Shown: positions 35,618 to 43,887, counted from the first letter of the stretch. The stretch: DNA of 50,048 nucleotides from Candidatus Segatella intestinihominis (GCA_900548535.1 URLG01000010.1:1-50048); one strand, 5' to 3'. Numbers and translations are program-made. Notes: generated by a model not told the origin, from the sequence alone.

Positions 35618-36979
35618 CTATTCCACGGTGCCTTGCTGCTCAATGCGCTTGGCCTCTTCCAAGAGCTTGATGGCATCCACATACTGGGCGATGCCCTGTG
35701 CCACCTCCTTGGCTGCCTTCATCGCAAGAACCACAGTCTGAGGACGATGCACCACATCACCTCCGGCAAATACGCCTCGGCGAGTGGTCATACCGTATGG
35801 ACGTTCCACCACCTTGACATAGCCCTTCTCATCTACCTCGATACCTGCCGTGGTAGACACGATGCGATTGGCTGGACGAGAACCGATGGCCAGATAGATG
35901 CGGTCGAACTTCTCCACTCTCTCGCCCTCTGGGGTATTGAGCACACAGCTGCCGAGTCTACCATTCTTGCCCTTGAGGAAAGCCTCTACGGTGGTCTTCC
36001 ACTCAAACTTCACTCCTTCCTTCACAGCCTCCTCATACTCGCTCTGGATGGCAGGCATCTCTTCCTGGGTCTTGCGATAGAGCACAGTTACGTCGGCTCC
36101 CAGTCGGATAGCGGTACGAGCGGCATCCATCGCCACATTGCCACCGCCGATGACGCCTACCTTCTCGCCATCACGCAGAGGCACCATCTCTCTAGTCAAG
36201 GCACCCTCATTATAGGCATTCACATTGTGCAGGAAGTAGGTGCTCTGGCTCACACCATGGAGCTTGCTGCCCGGTGTGGAATCCATGTTCTGTGGCACAC
36301 TGGTACCCGTGCCCATGAAGATAGCATCATAGCCGGCACGGAACAGGCTGTCGATGGTAACATTGTTCTCACCCACCATGCAGTTGGTGATAAACTGTAC
36401 GCCCAATGCCTCAATCTTGCTCACCTCATCGCGCACCACGCTCTTAGGCAGTCGATACTCAGGAATGCCATACATCAGCACACCGCCCGGCTCTGCCTGT
36501 CCCTCGAAGATGGTTACATTGAAGCCCTGGCGAGCCAAATCACCCGCTACGGTCAGACCAGCAGGTCCTGAACCGATGACGGCTACCCTGCCACGAGTTT
36601 TCTGGGGCAAGCGCTCACGAGAGAGATTCATCTTGGTATCGAAGTCGGCGAGAAACTGCTCCAACTTGCCTATCTGCACCGGTTTGCCCTTCTTGCCCAG
36701 CACACAGTGACCCTGGCACTGCTTCTCGTGAGGGCACACACGGCCGCAGATGGCAGGCAGGTTGCTCTTGGCATTGATGATGCTCATCGCCGCACCCATA
36801 TTGCCCATGGACAATTCGTGTACAAAGTCGGGGATATCATTCTCTATAGGACAGCCCTTGCGACACTGCGGAATCTTGCAGTGCAGACAGCGCTTGGCCT
36901 CCTCAATAGCCTCTCGGGTAGAGAAGCCCTCGTTTACCACTTGGAAATTTATATCTTTCTTTTCTTCCTGTTCACTCAT
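35618..36979 (-). CDS. NADPH-dependent glutamate synthase small-subunit-like oxidoreductase
   Basis: The 453-residue protein starts with a Cys-rich Fe-S region (CLHCKIPQCRKGCP near 32-45 and CGRVCPHEKQCQGHC near 78-92). An FAD-binding Rossmann fold (GSGPAGLTVAGDLA) and an NADPH-binding fold (GGGNVAMDAARTA) follow. It belongs to the GltD family that feeds electrons to glutamate synthase or related enzymes. No large subunit gene is next to it, so its electron acceptor is unknown; some relatives act as NfnB-like or dihydropyrimidine dehydrogenase subunits. Confidence 0.87.
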   Translation of the reverse strand: MSEQEEKKDINFQVVNEGFSTREAIEEAKRCLHCKIPQCRKGCPIENDIPDFVHELSMGNMGAAMSIINAKSNLPAICGRVCPHEKQCQGHCVLGKKGKPVQIGKLEQFLADFDTKMNLSRERLPQKTRGRVAVIGSGPAGLTVAGDLARQGFNVTIFEGQAEPGGVLMYGIPEYRLPKSVVRDEVSKIEALGVQFITNCMVGENNVTIDSLFRAGYDAIFMGTGTSVPQNMDSTPGSKLHGVSQSTYFLHNVNAYNEGALTREMVPLRDGEKVGVIGGGNVAMDAARTAIRLGADVTVLYRKTQEEMPAIQSEYEEAVKEGVKFEWKTTVEAFLKGKNGRLGSCVLNTPEGERVEKFDRIYLAIGSRPANRIVSTTAGIEVDEKGYVKVVERPYGMTTRRGVFAGGDVVHRPQTVVLAMKAAKEVAQGIAQYVDAIKLLEEAKRIEQQGTVE

Positions 36980-37047
36980 ACTTGCTACTCTCCTATTTTT
37001 AAAGTTATTATTTAGTCAATACGAATGACTGATGTAGTTTGCAGTTG

Positions 37048-37079
37048 CAAAGGTACGAAAAATATCTGTAACTACCAAA
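37048..37079 (-). promoter_or_regulatory. Promoter of the GltD-like gene
   Basis: TTTG (37079-37076), 20 bases, TACCTTTG (37055-37048): a full consensus match with a leader of about 65 bases. Confidence 0.75.
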
Positions 37080-37141
37080 TCTAGGCCTGCAATTAGGCGA
37101 TGTTTTTGCAACTTACAGATTGAAATTTAGTTAAAAAATCT

Positions 37142-37207
37142 AACTCATAGTTTTGTGGGACATAACTCATAGTTTTACGAGCCACAACCCATAGCTTTAC
37201 AAAGTAA
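37142..37207. repeat. Three imperfect 22-base tandem repeats
   Basis: Units start at 37142, 37164 and 37186. The first two share AACTCATAGTTTT exactly and the third reads AACCCATAGCTTT. They lie between the GltD-like promoter and the large inverted repeat. Confidence 0.8.
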
Positions 37208-37220
37208 AGAATATAGTCTT

Positions 37221-37428
37221 AAATTCTGTTTTGCTATGACAAATGACAGTTATGACAGTTTTCAGAAAGCCATACACCTATCCTTTTTATAGATGTATAT
37301 TTATATATATAAATTATTATATATATAAATATAATTATATTACTTACAATTCGTAAACCCAAAATTATGCATTACCCCCCTCCCAAAAAACTGTCATAAC
37401 TGTCATTTGTCATAGCTAATCTGAATTT
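37221..37428. mobile_element. MITE-like element with long terminal inverted repeats
   Basis: Positions 37233-37262 (starting GCTATGACAAATGACAG) are the exact reverse complement of 37387-37416. The match extends outward to 42 bases (37221-37262 with 37387-37428) with three mismatches. The inside holds a second perfect 17-bp palindrome (37296-37312 with 37317-37333) made of A and T. Each arm contains the direct repeat TGACAGTT. There is no coding capacity. It could be a miniature transposable element or a very large hairpin at the 3' end of tyrA; no target-site duplication was obvious. Confidence 0.6.
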
Positions 37429-37440
37429 CTAGGAGCATTT

Positions 37441-38238
37441 TTACTGCTTCTTAATCTCAATATCCTCCTTCACATGATTGCGAATCTTGGTAAGAAAAGC
37501 CTTCATGCGATGGGCATCCTTATGGTCGATGATGTCAATGAGCTCAGCCAAATTCTCACGAATCTGAGCCACCTGACCGGATGTATATGGATTGAAGAGA
37601 ATCTCCTGCAAGAGATAATCATCCTCATTGAGCACACCCTTGGCTATCTGCATATGGCGCTTGAAGGTGGTACCAGGAGCATCCTGATGCTTCATCACAG
37701 CCGCGAAAGCAAAAGTGCTCACGAATGGGATACTCAGGGAGTAAGCCACCGTCTGGTCGTGCTCATCAAATGTATACTCATGCAGGCTCAAACCTAACTT
37801 CTGATACAGGTCCTTGAAGAAGATCTTGCCCATATAGTCACCCTCGCTGATGATGACGGCATTCTCCTCCGACAACTGGTTGAGGTTGGCAAAGGTAGGA
37901 CCAAACATAGGGTGGGTGCTCACATAGCGGAATCCACTCTTCTCATAAAACTCCTGCAAGCCTGTCTTCACTGAGGCTATATCGCTGATAATGCAGTCGT
38001 TACTCAAATGAGGCAACACCTCCTCGAAGGCAGGGATGGTATACTTCACGGTTACCGCATTGATCACCAATTCCGGACGAAACATCTCTATCTCCTCCAT
38101 CTTGGTGAAGCGATAGCAATTGTAGGTGAAGCGCAATCGCTTGGCATCCTTCTCGTATACCGCTACCTCATGGTCGAAGCTGAGCAGGTCGATGAAAAAA
38201 CTTCCCATCTTACCTGCTCCCATAATCAATATTCTCAT
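37441..38238 (-). CDS. tyrA: Prephenate dehydrogenase
   Basis: The 265-residue protein has an N-terminal NAD-binding fold (MRILIMGAGKMG) and the THPMFGPT motif with the catalytic His region. It oxidatively decarboxylates prephenate to 4-hydroxyphenylpyruvate for tyrosine. It is short and has no ACT or mutase domain. It is the last gene of the aromatic operon, 44 bases after the DAHP synthase/chorismate mutase gene. Confidence 0.88.
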   Translation of the reverse strand: MRILIMGAGKMGSFFIDLLSFDHEVAVYEKDAKRLRFTYNCYRFTKMEEIEMFRPELVINAVTVKYTIPAFEEVLPHLSNDCIISDIASVKTGLQEFYEKSGFRYVSTHPMFGPTFANLNQLSEENAVIISEGDYMGKIFFKDLYQKLGLSLHEYTFDEHDQTVAYSLSIPFVSTFAFAAVMKHQDAPGTTFKRHMQIAKGVLNEDDYLLQEILFNPYTSGQVAQIRENLAELIDIIDHKDAHRMKAFLTKIRNHVKEDIEIKKQ

Positions 38239-38248
38239 ATCTCTTATT

Positions 38249-38276
38249 TCTTCACTCTTCGTTCTTCACTCTTCAC
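38249..38276. repeat. Heptanucleotide tandem repeat, TCTTCAC family
   Basis: Four units read TCTTCAC, TCTTCGT, TCTTCAC and TCTTCAC. They lie a few bases past the stop codon of the DAHP synthase gene, before tyrA. It is nearly the same array as at 1273-1300. Confidence 0.85.
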
Positions 38277-38282
38277 TTATTT

Positions 38283-39350
38283 CTACTTCTGGTTCAAGAT
38301 TTCCAACTGCTGGCGAACACTCTCCTCATGGATGTGCTCGAAGATCTGAGCTGCAAACTCTGGGCTCATGCCGCAGAGAGAAGCCTGCGCACCACGCTTG
38401 TCAAGAATCTCATTGTAGCGGTTGGTCTGCACGATGGTCATATTGTGCTCCTTCTTGTAGGTACCAATCTCACGGCATACGCGCATACGCTTAGCCAAGA
38501 GGTCCATCAACTGGTTGTCCAACTCATCTATCTGACCACGGAGGCTGTGGAGACCCTCAGTAGAATAGTGCTCGTCGCGAACCACGAGGAGGCTCAAGAT
38601 GTAATCCAGCACCTCTGGAGTAACCTGCTGCTTAGCATCGCTCCAAGCCTCATCAGGAGAGCAGTGGCTCTCTACGATCAAGCCATCGAAACCGAGGTCC
38701 ATTGCCTGCTGGCAGAGAGGTGCTATCAAGTCGCGACGACCACCGATGTGGCTAGGGTCGCAGATGATAGGCAACTGTGGTATGCGGCGGTGCAACTCGA
38801 TAGGAATCTGCCACATAGGGAGGTTGCGGTATATCTTCTTGTCGAAGCTAGAGAATCCACGATGGATGGCTCCGAGGCGCTTGATGCCTGCCTGGTTGAT
38901 GCGCTGGAGGGCACCAATCCAGAGCTCCAAATCTGGGTTTACAGGGTTCTTCACCAATACTGGCACGTCCACGCCCTTGAGGCTGTCGGCAAGAGCCTGC
39001 ATGGCAAATGGGTTGGCTGATGTACGAGCGCCCACCCACAGAATGTCGATACCATACTTCAGGGCGAGTTCCACGTGCTCTGGGGTAGCCACCTCAGTAG
39101 CTGTGAGCATACCTGTCTCCTCCTTCACCTGCTTCATCCAAGGCAGAGCTGTCTCGCCATTTCCCTCGAAACCTCCTGGTTTGGTACGTGGCTTCCACAC
39201 ACCTGCGCGGAACATGTGGCAACCCTTGGCTGCCAATTCCTTAGCGGTTTTCATAACCTGCTCTTCTGTCTCTGCCGAACATGGACCGGCGATGACGCAA
39301 GGGCGTTCCTGATCACTTGGGAAATTCAATGGTTCTAATTCTAATTCCAT
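38283..39350 (-). CDS. Bifunctional DAHP synthase / chorismate mutase
   Basis: In this 355-residue protein, residues 1-255 form a DAHP synthase of the KDO8P-synthase-like (type I-beta) class (CVIAGPCSAET, VWKPRTKPGGFEG, DPSHIGGRRDL). Residues 265-355 form an AroQ-type chorismate mutase (LRGQIDELDNQLMDLLAKRMRV). It catalyses both the first step of the shikimate pathway and the chorismate to prephenate step. Fusion of these two domains is known in Bacteroidetes and gives feedback control through prephenate in some bacteria. It sits between the aminotransferase and tyrA. Confidence 0.92.
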   Translation of the reverse strand: MELELEPLNFPSDQERPCVIAGPCSAETEEQVMKTAKELAAKGCHMFRAGVWKPRTKPGGFEGNGETALPWMKQVKEETGMLTATEVATPEHVELALKYGIDILWVGARTSANPFAMQALADSLKGVDVPVLVKNPVNPDLELWIGALQRINQAGIKRLGAIHRGFSSFDKKIYRNLPMWQIPIELHRRIPQLPIICDPSHIGGRRDLIAPLCQQAMDLGFDGLIVESHCSPDEAWSDAKQQVTPEVLDYILSLLVVRDEHYSTEGLHSLRGQIDELDNQLMDLLAKRMRVCREIGTYKKEHNMTIVQTNRYNEILDKRGAQASLCGMSPEFAAQIFEHIHEESVRQQLEILNQK

Positions 39351-39436
39351 AGTCGTATATTTTTTTATATTTTTATTTTCTACTTTATTTATTATGATAA
39401 TCTAGAGATTTTTGGGGGCTAGCTATCAGCAAGAAA

Positions 39437-40603
39437 TCACTCAAATACTTTCGTGATTCGCTCCAAAGCCTCCTTCATCTTCTCGTCCTTGGCGCAGAGG
39501 CTGATGCGGATGTATCGCTTGCCATTGCTGCCGAAGATGAAGCCCGGGGTGATGAATACGCGAGCCTCGTGGAGAATCTTCTCAGTGAGCACCTCCACAT
39601 CATCATATTGCTCTGGTATCTTGCCCCAGAGGAACATGCCCACCTGGTTAGGGTCGAACTGGCAACCCAATACCTTCATAATCTCCTCAGCGATGTCACG
39701 ACGACGGCGATAATTGGTGATGTTGTTCTCCTCGTGCCATTCCTCGGTATTATTGAGCATGGCCTCGGCTGCTGCGAGCTGGATGCCACGGAAGCAGCCG
39801 TTGTCGATATTGCTCTTCACCTTCAAGATCCAAGAGATGAATGTCTTATTGCTCGAAATCATCGCCACACGCCAACCTGGCATGTTGTGGCTCTTACTGA
39901 GCGAATTGAACTCGATGCAGCAGTCCTTGGCTCCCGGCACCTGCATGATGCTCATAGGATGCTTATTGAGGATGAGCGAGTATGGGTTGTCGTTCACCAC
40001 CACGATGTTGTGGTCCTTGGCAAACTTCACCAGTCGTTCGTAAGTCTCCATGCGGGCATTGCCTCCAGTAGGCATGTTAGGATAGTTGGTCCACATCAGC
40101 TTCACATGACTCAAGTCCATCTTCTCCAGAGCATCAAAGTCGGGCTGCCATCCTTTGTCCTCACGCAGATCATAATAGGTAATCTTGGTGCCCAGGATCT
40201 TGTTGATGGCAGTATAGGTAGGATAGCCCGGATTAGGGATGAGCACCTCATCGCCAGGGTTGCAGAAGGCAAGCGTTACGTGCAGGATGCCCTCCTTGCT
40301 ACCAATCAGGGGCTGTATCTCAGTGACCCAATCCAAGTCTACGTCATACCAGCGCTTATAGAATCCAGCCATAGCCTTGCGCAGCTCTGGGATGCCCACC
40401 GTAGGCTGATATCCGTGTGCGTTAGGGTTGTTGGCTACCTCGCAGAGCTTGTCGATGGTCTGCTTAGAAGGCGGCATATCCGGACTTCCGATGGCAAGAC
40501 TGATGATGTCCTTGCCCTCGGCATTAAGCTTAGCCACTTCCTTCAGCTTGCGGCTGAAGTAGTATTCCTGTATTTCTGTTACTCTATTGGCTGGTTGTAT
40601 CAT
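39437..40603 (-). CDS. PLP-dependent aminotransferase, probably for aromatic amino acids
   Basis: The 388-residue fold-type I aminotransferase has the PLP Lys in SLSKSHNMPGW, the NYPNMPTGG loop and the C-terminal substrate Arg in RYIRISLC. Its position between pheA and DAHP synthase/chorismate mutase suggests it transaminates phenylpyruvate and 4-hydroxyphenylpyruvate, or prephenate. Sequence alone cannot separate these from LL-diaminopimelate or aspartate aminotransferase. Confidence 0.82.
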   Translation of the reverse strand: MIQPANRVTEIQEYYFSRKLKEVAKLNAEGKDIISLAIGSPDMPPSKQTIDKLCEVANNPNAHGYQPTVGIPELRKAMAGFYKRWYDVDLDWVTEIQPLIGSKEGILHVTLAFCNPGDEVLIPNPGYPTYTAINKILGTKITYYDLREDKGWQPDFDALEKMDLSHVKLMWTNYPNMPTGGNARMETYERLVKFAKDHNIVVVNDNPYSLILNKHPMSIMQVPGAKDCCIEFNSLSKSHNMPGWRVAMISSNKTFISWILKVKSNIDNGCFRGIQLAAAEAMLNNTEEWHEENNITNYRRRRDIAEEIMKVLGCQFDPNQVGMFLWGKIPEQYDDVEVLTEKILHEARVFITPGFIFGSNGKRYIRISLCAKDEKMKEALERITKVFE

Positions 40604-40638
40604 TTCTAATTTAGAATTTATAATTAATAATTAAGAAT
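40604..40638. repeat. AT-rich heptanucleotide repeat between pheA and the aminotransferase gene
   Basis: Five units read TTCTAAT, TTAGAAT, TTATAAT, TAATAAT and TAAGAAT. They begin directly next to the aminotransferase start codon. Confidence 0.75.
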
Positions 40639-40688
40639 GATAGGCTTGCGCCCTTATTCCTTCTTATATTTTTCTATTTTACTTTTTT

Positions 40689-41522
40689 CTATTCCTTCTC
40701 CTCGTATTCTCCGAGCACCTTGATCTTCTTCACCAATGGGGTGATGGCATCGATGCTCTGGCGATAGCGGGTCAAGTTATCAAAGGTGAGATCCACGTAG
40801 AAGAGATATTCCCACTCATGCCCGATGTTAGGCAACGACTGAATCTTTGTGAGATTGATGTCGTAGAAGCTCAGGATGGTGAGCACCTTGGAGAGCGAGC
40901 CCTTGTCGTGGGAGAGGCTGAAGACGACGCTCGCCTTGTTGGCCTTCTCTATCGGGCGAAGCAGGGCTGCCTTCTGAGGATTGCAGCACACGAGGAATCG
41001 GGTATAGTTGTGCGGATTGTCGTGGATGCCCTCTTGCAGCACCTTCATGCCATACATCTTGGCTGCATAGTTAGAGCAGATGGCTGCCCATCCATGCACC
41101 TTGTGCTGGGCGATATAGGCTGCCGAACCTGCGGTATCCTCTGCCTCCACAGCCTTGAGGTCGGGATGGTTGGCCAGAAACTTACCACACTGCATCAGAG
41201 CCACTGGGTGGGAATGCACCTCCTGTAGGGTGCTCCAGTCATCATCAGGCAAGCAGCAGATGCTATGCTCGATGTGGAGCTTATGCTCGCCCACCACGGT
41301 GGTGCCGCTCTGGCGCAGCAACTCATAGTTGTGGAGCAGGCTGCCCGCTATGGTGTTCTCGATGGCGCAAATGCCTATAACGGTAGGGTCGCGCTTGATG
41401 TTCTCAAACACCTCCTCGAAGGTGGCGCAACAGATAAGCTCTATCTGCTCGCCCTCGAAATACTGATGGGCGGTGATGTCGTGGAATGATCCCAACTCGC
41501 CTTGTATTGCTATTCTCTTCAT
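40689..41522 (-). CDS. pheA: Prephenate dehydratase
   Basis: The 277-residue protein has the dehydratase domain (1-180, including NYTRFLVC with the catalytic Thr-Arg-Phe) and a C-terminal ACT domain (about 190-270). It makes phenylpyruvate for phenylalanine. The usual ACT Phe-binding ESRP reads QSLP here, so allosteric inhibition may differ. It is the first gene of the aromatic operon and lies behind an attenuator-like leader. Confidence 0.92.
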   Translation of the reverse strand: MKRIAIQGELGSFHDITAHQYFEGEQIELICCATFEEVFENIKRDPTVIGICAIENTIAGSLLHNYELLRQSGTTVVGEHKLHIEHSICCLPDDDWSTLQEVHSHPVALMQCGKFLANHPDLKAVEAEDTAGSAAYIAQHKVHGWAAICSNYAAKMYGMKVLQEGIHDNPHNYTRFLVCCNPQKAALLRPIEKANKASVVFSLSHDKGSLSKVLTILSFYDINLTKIQSLPNIGHEWEYLFYVDLTFDNLTRYRQSIDAITPLVKKIKVLGEYEEKE

Positions 41523-41553
41523 TGTGTCGTCTTACTAATATATGCCTATCTTA

Positions 41554-41592
41554 CGAAAAACGGTCCAACTCTATAATAGAGCGGGACCGTTT
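41554..41592 (-). terminator. Attenuator terminator ahead of pheA
   Basis: AAACGGTCC (41592-41584) pairs with GGACCGTTT (41566-41558), with an inner CTCTA/TAGAG stem and then TTTTTCG. It lies 30 bases before pheA in the leader, not after a gene, so it should stop transcription before the operon unless prevented. Confidence 0.82.
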
Positions 41593-41628
41593 CGAATGAT
41601 TTCTTAATCTTATATCCTAAGTTGAAAT

Positions 41629-41706
41629 TTATACGCAACTTCCCGCTTTACAATCGCTTGCAAAGTAAAAGTAATAGCTAAAAAAGTACGCATTAAACTT
41701 CTTCAT
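41629..41706 (-). CDS. Leader peptide rich in Phe and Tyr (pheL-like)
   Basis: This 25-codon frame begins with ATG at 41706, about 30 bases after the expected transcript start, and ends in TAA. Residues 4-15 read FNAYFFSYYFYF: nine of twelve are Phe (5) or Tyr (4), matching the two end products of the operon behind it. The region after the aromatic run (codons 20-22) contains the antiterminator arm. A ribosome stalled for charged tRNA-Phe or tRNA-Tyr would leave that arm free; one that reaches the stop codon would cover it. It is the classic form of an amino-acid attenuator, though not yet shown to be translated here. Confidence 0.8.
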   Translation of the reverse strand: MKKFNAYFFSYYFYFASDCKAGSCV

Positions 41707-41743
41707 TTTCTTATCTTTTTATATTGTTTTTATAATTCAACTG

Positions 41744-41775
41744 CAAAAGTAGCACTTTTATCTGAACCCACCAAA
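41744..41775 (-). promoter_or_regulatory. Promoter of the aromatic operon
   Basis: TTTG (41775-41772), 20 bases, TACTTTTG (41751-41744): a full consensus match. Transcription should start near 41738. Confidence 0.8.
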
Positions 41776-41851
41776 TAATTTATAAGTTTTTTATTGAAAA
41801 ATCTTATATTTTCTGCTATAAAGCATATTTTTGGTATATTTTTATCAGATT

Positions 41852-42112
41852 TTAGCCACAATGTTCCCTGCCCTCAGCCTTAAATTCGCCTGACAACTCG
41901 CCCACTTTCTCTGGATTCAGCTCCAGGTATCGCTTCATATCGCTCTCGGCGCCCAGCTTGTCGCCCATCGCCATCAGCAAGCCTCCTCGCTTCCGCAAGC
42001 ACTCGCTGAGTTCGGCTTTCTTCTCCGCCCCCAGTTTCTCCAGTTCGGCTATTTCCTGGGTGAGCATCGCCACGACAAGCACCGGATTACTCAAATCAAT
42101 ATTGTCCATCAT
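41852..42112 (-). CDS. Small helical protein with a single TPR-like repeat
   Basis: The 86-residue protein consists of an N-terminal helical stretch rich in Glu, Lys and Leu and a segment (RGGLLMAMGDKLGAESDMKRYLELNPE) with the spacing of one tetratricopeptide repeat. It lies 22 bases downstream of pyrD and is probably cotranscribed. It may mediate protein contacts; its function is unknown. Confidence 0.65.
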   Translation of the reverse strand: MMDNIDLSNPVLVVAMLTQEIAELEKLGAEKKAELSECLRKRGGLLMAMGDKLGAESDMKRYLELNPEKVGELSGEFKAEGREHCG

Positions 42113-42134
42113 ATTCCTTTATATATATAATGTA

Positions 42135-43043
42135 TTACTTGATAACCCCGATTATCTCCTTCACGCTCTTCACGCCATGGGCATCGAGCCACTCATTGAT
42201 GCCATCTTTCACCTTCTTGGTCACGGCAGGGTCGATGAAATTGGCTGTGCCTATCTCTATTGCCGTGGCACCGCACATCAAGAATTCGATGGCATCCTTG
42301 GCATTTGAGATACCGCCCAAGCCTACTACCGGAATATTCACAGCATGAGCCACATCATATACCATGCGCAGTGCCACTGGCTTGACGCAAGGACCGCTCA
42401 GTCCGCCCGTACGGATGCTGAGCAATGGCTGGCGCTTCTCGATGTCCACCGCCATACCCATCAGGGTGTTGATGAGCGAAACGGAGTCGGCACCCTCTGC
42501 CTCTACCGCACGAGCGATGTCGGCGATGCTGGTCACATTAGGTGAGAGTTTTACGATGAGCGTCTTGTGGTAAGCCTTTCTCACAGCCTTCACCACGCTT
42601 GCCGCTCCCTCGCAGGTTACGCCAAAAGCCATACCACCATCCTTCACGTTAGGACAGGAGATATTGAGTTCGATGGCTGGTATCTTGTCCAGTTCCTCGA
42701 TGCGAGCTGCACACTCGGCATAGCTCTCTGGCGAATGTCCGCTCACGTTTACAATCATATTGGTATCAATATCCTTTATCTGAGGATAGATGTGCTCACA
42801 GAAGTAGTCCACTCCCTTGTTCTGCAAGCCCACGCAGTTGAGCATTCCCTGTGGCGTTTCAGCCATTCTAGGATAGTCATTTCCCTGTCGTGGCTCGAGG
42901 GTAGTACCCTTCACGATGATGCCGCCAATCTCCTCCAGAGGCACGAAATCAGCAAACTCCAATCCATAACCGAATGTACCCGATGCGGTCATCACTGGGT
43001 TCTTCAGTTTCAATTCCTTTATATTTACACTTAAATCAGCCAT
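42135..43043 (-). CDS. pyrD: Dihydroorotate dehydrogenase B, catalytic subunit
   Basis: The 302-residue FMN enzyme oxidises dihydroorotate to orotate in pyrimidine synthesis. Typical segments are NPVMTASGTFGYG, NISCPNVKDGGMAFG with the catalytic Cys-containing loop, LIVKLSPNVTSI and VGLGGISNAKDAIEFL. I start at the ATG at 43043; an upstream TTG would add seven residues of low similarity. It follows pyrK by 33 bases, and the two subunits form the NAD-linked class 1B enzyme. Confidence 0.93.
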   Translation of the reverse strand: MADLSVNIKELKLKNPVMTASGTFGYGLEFADFVPLEEIGGIIVKGTTLEPRQGNDYPRMAETPQGMLNCVGLQNKGVDYFCEHIYPQIKDIDTNMIVNVSGHSPESYAECAARIEELDKIPAIELNISCPNVKDGGMAFGVTCEGAASVVKAVRKAYHKTLIVKLSPNVTSIADIARAVEAEGADSVSLINTLMGMAVDIEKRQPLLSIRTGGLSGPCVKPVALRMVYDVAHAVNIPVVGLGGISNAKDAIEFLMCGATAIEIGTANFIDPAVTKKVKDGINEWLDAHGVKSVKEIIGVIK

Positions 43044-43076
43044 TTTCTTCTTAATTTTATTCAAAAGAACTTTACA

Positions 43077-43853
43077 TTAAATATCCCAGGTGAGCTTCTT
43101 GATGTTGACGACAGGACCATCCTTGCACACACACTGATTGCCCTCGGTAGTTTTCTCCACACAGCAGAGGCAAGCACCCACGCCGCATGCCATCTTATTC
43201 TCCAAAGACACCTCGCACTCCACGCCTGCCTTCTTGGCAAAGCGAGCCACACTTACCATCATCGGCTTAGGACCGCAAGTGGAAATCATGTCAAACTGTT
43301 CATTCTCCAAGATGGAGTGGTTAGTGACGAATCCCACCTCACCGGCAGAACCATCCTCGGTAGTGATGCACACTTTACCTATCTTGCCAAACTGCTCCAG
43401 CTCCAACAGATCCTTAGCCGAACGGGCACCCAGCAAAAATACCACCTCAGCACCAAAATCCTTGATGAGCTTGCCGAAGTACAACAAAGGAGCCACACCT
43501 ACGCCACCTCCTACGAGCAGATATTTCTGCCCTTTCTCGGTTGGCATCGTAAAACCATTACCCAGAGGCAACATGCAGTTGAGCGTATCGCCAGCCTTGA
43601 GCTGTCCCAACTGGCGGGTACCATCACCCACCATGGCTACGAGCAACCACAACTGATTATTTTCACGATCCACGAAATTGATGGAGATAGGACGACGAAG
43701 CATAGTGGTAGGCGAATGGTCTACCCTTACTTCTACAAACTGACCTGGCAAAATCTCAGGCAATGGCTTCTCATCGGTAAGCTTGATCAATACATGCTTA
43801 TCGCTCAATGCCTCTACAGAGAGCACCTTGAGATCTAGAACATATTTTTTCAT
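43077..43853 (-). CDS. pyrK: Dihydroorotate dehydrogenase B, electron-transfer subunit
   Basis: The 258-residue protein starts MKKYVLDLKV. It has an FAD-binding domain (about 20-100, with RRPISI), an NAD-binding domain (GGGVGVAPL) and a 2Fe-2S motif (CGVGACLCC...CVCKDGP) near the C-terminus. It passes electrons from PyrD to NAD. I chose the ATG at 43853 because the 15 upstream codons overlap the promoter -7 element. Confidence 0.92.
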   Translation of the reverse strand: MKKYVLDLKVLSVEALSDKHVLIKLTDEKPLPEILPGQFVEVRVDHSPTTMLRRPISINFVDRENNQLWLLVAMVGDGTRQLGQLKAGDTLNCMLPLGNGFTMPTEKGQKYLLVGGGVGVAPLLYFGKLIKDFGAEVVFLLGARSAKDLLELEQFGKIGKVCITTEDGSAGEVGFVTNHSILENEQFDMISTCGPKPMMVSVARFAKKAGVECEVSLENKMACGVGACLCCVEKTTEGNQCVCKDGPVVNIKKLTWDI

Positions 43854-43887
43854 CTTGATGCTATTATAATAATGTATATATTGTATG

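Larger units (their letters stand above)
41523..41851 (-). promoter_or_regulatory. Leader region of the aromatic operon (329-base gap)
   Basis: In order on the minus strand this gap holds a consensus promoter, a Phe/Tyr-rich leader reading frame, a small AAGTTG/CAACTT hairpin spanning its stop codon (41641-41636 with 41624-41619), a terminator hairpin with U-run, and pheA. AGCGGGA (41647-41641) is complementary to TCCCGCT (41586-41580) in the 5' side of the terminator and could act as antiterminator. Confidence 0.8.

Noticed and set aside
37142..37207. Possible CRISPR array
   Set aside because: There are only three units with no spacers between them, units differ from each other, and no cas gene is near.
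43044..43064. Longer pyrD start at a TTG codon (43064)
   Set aside because: It would add a Lys-rich stretch; the ATG at 43043 begins directly at the conserved part of the protein.
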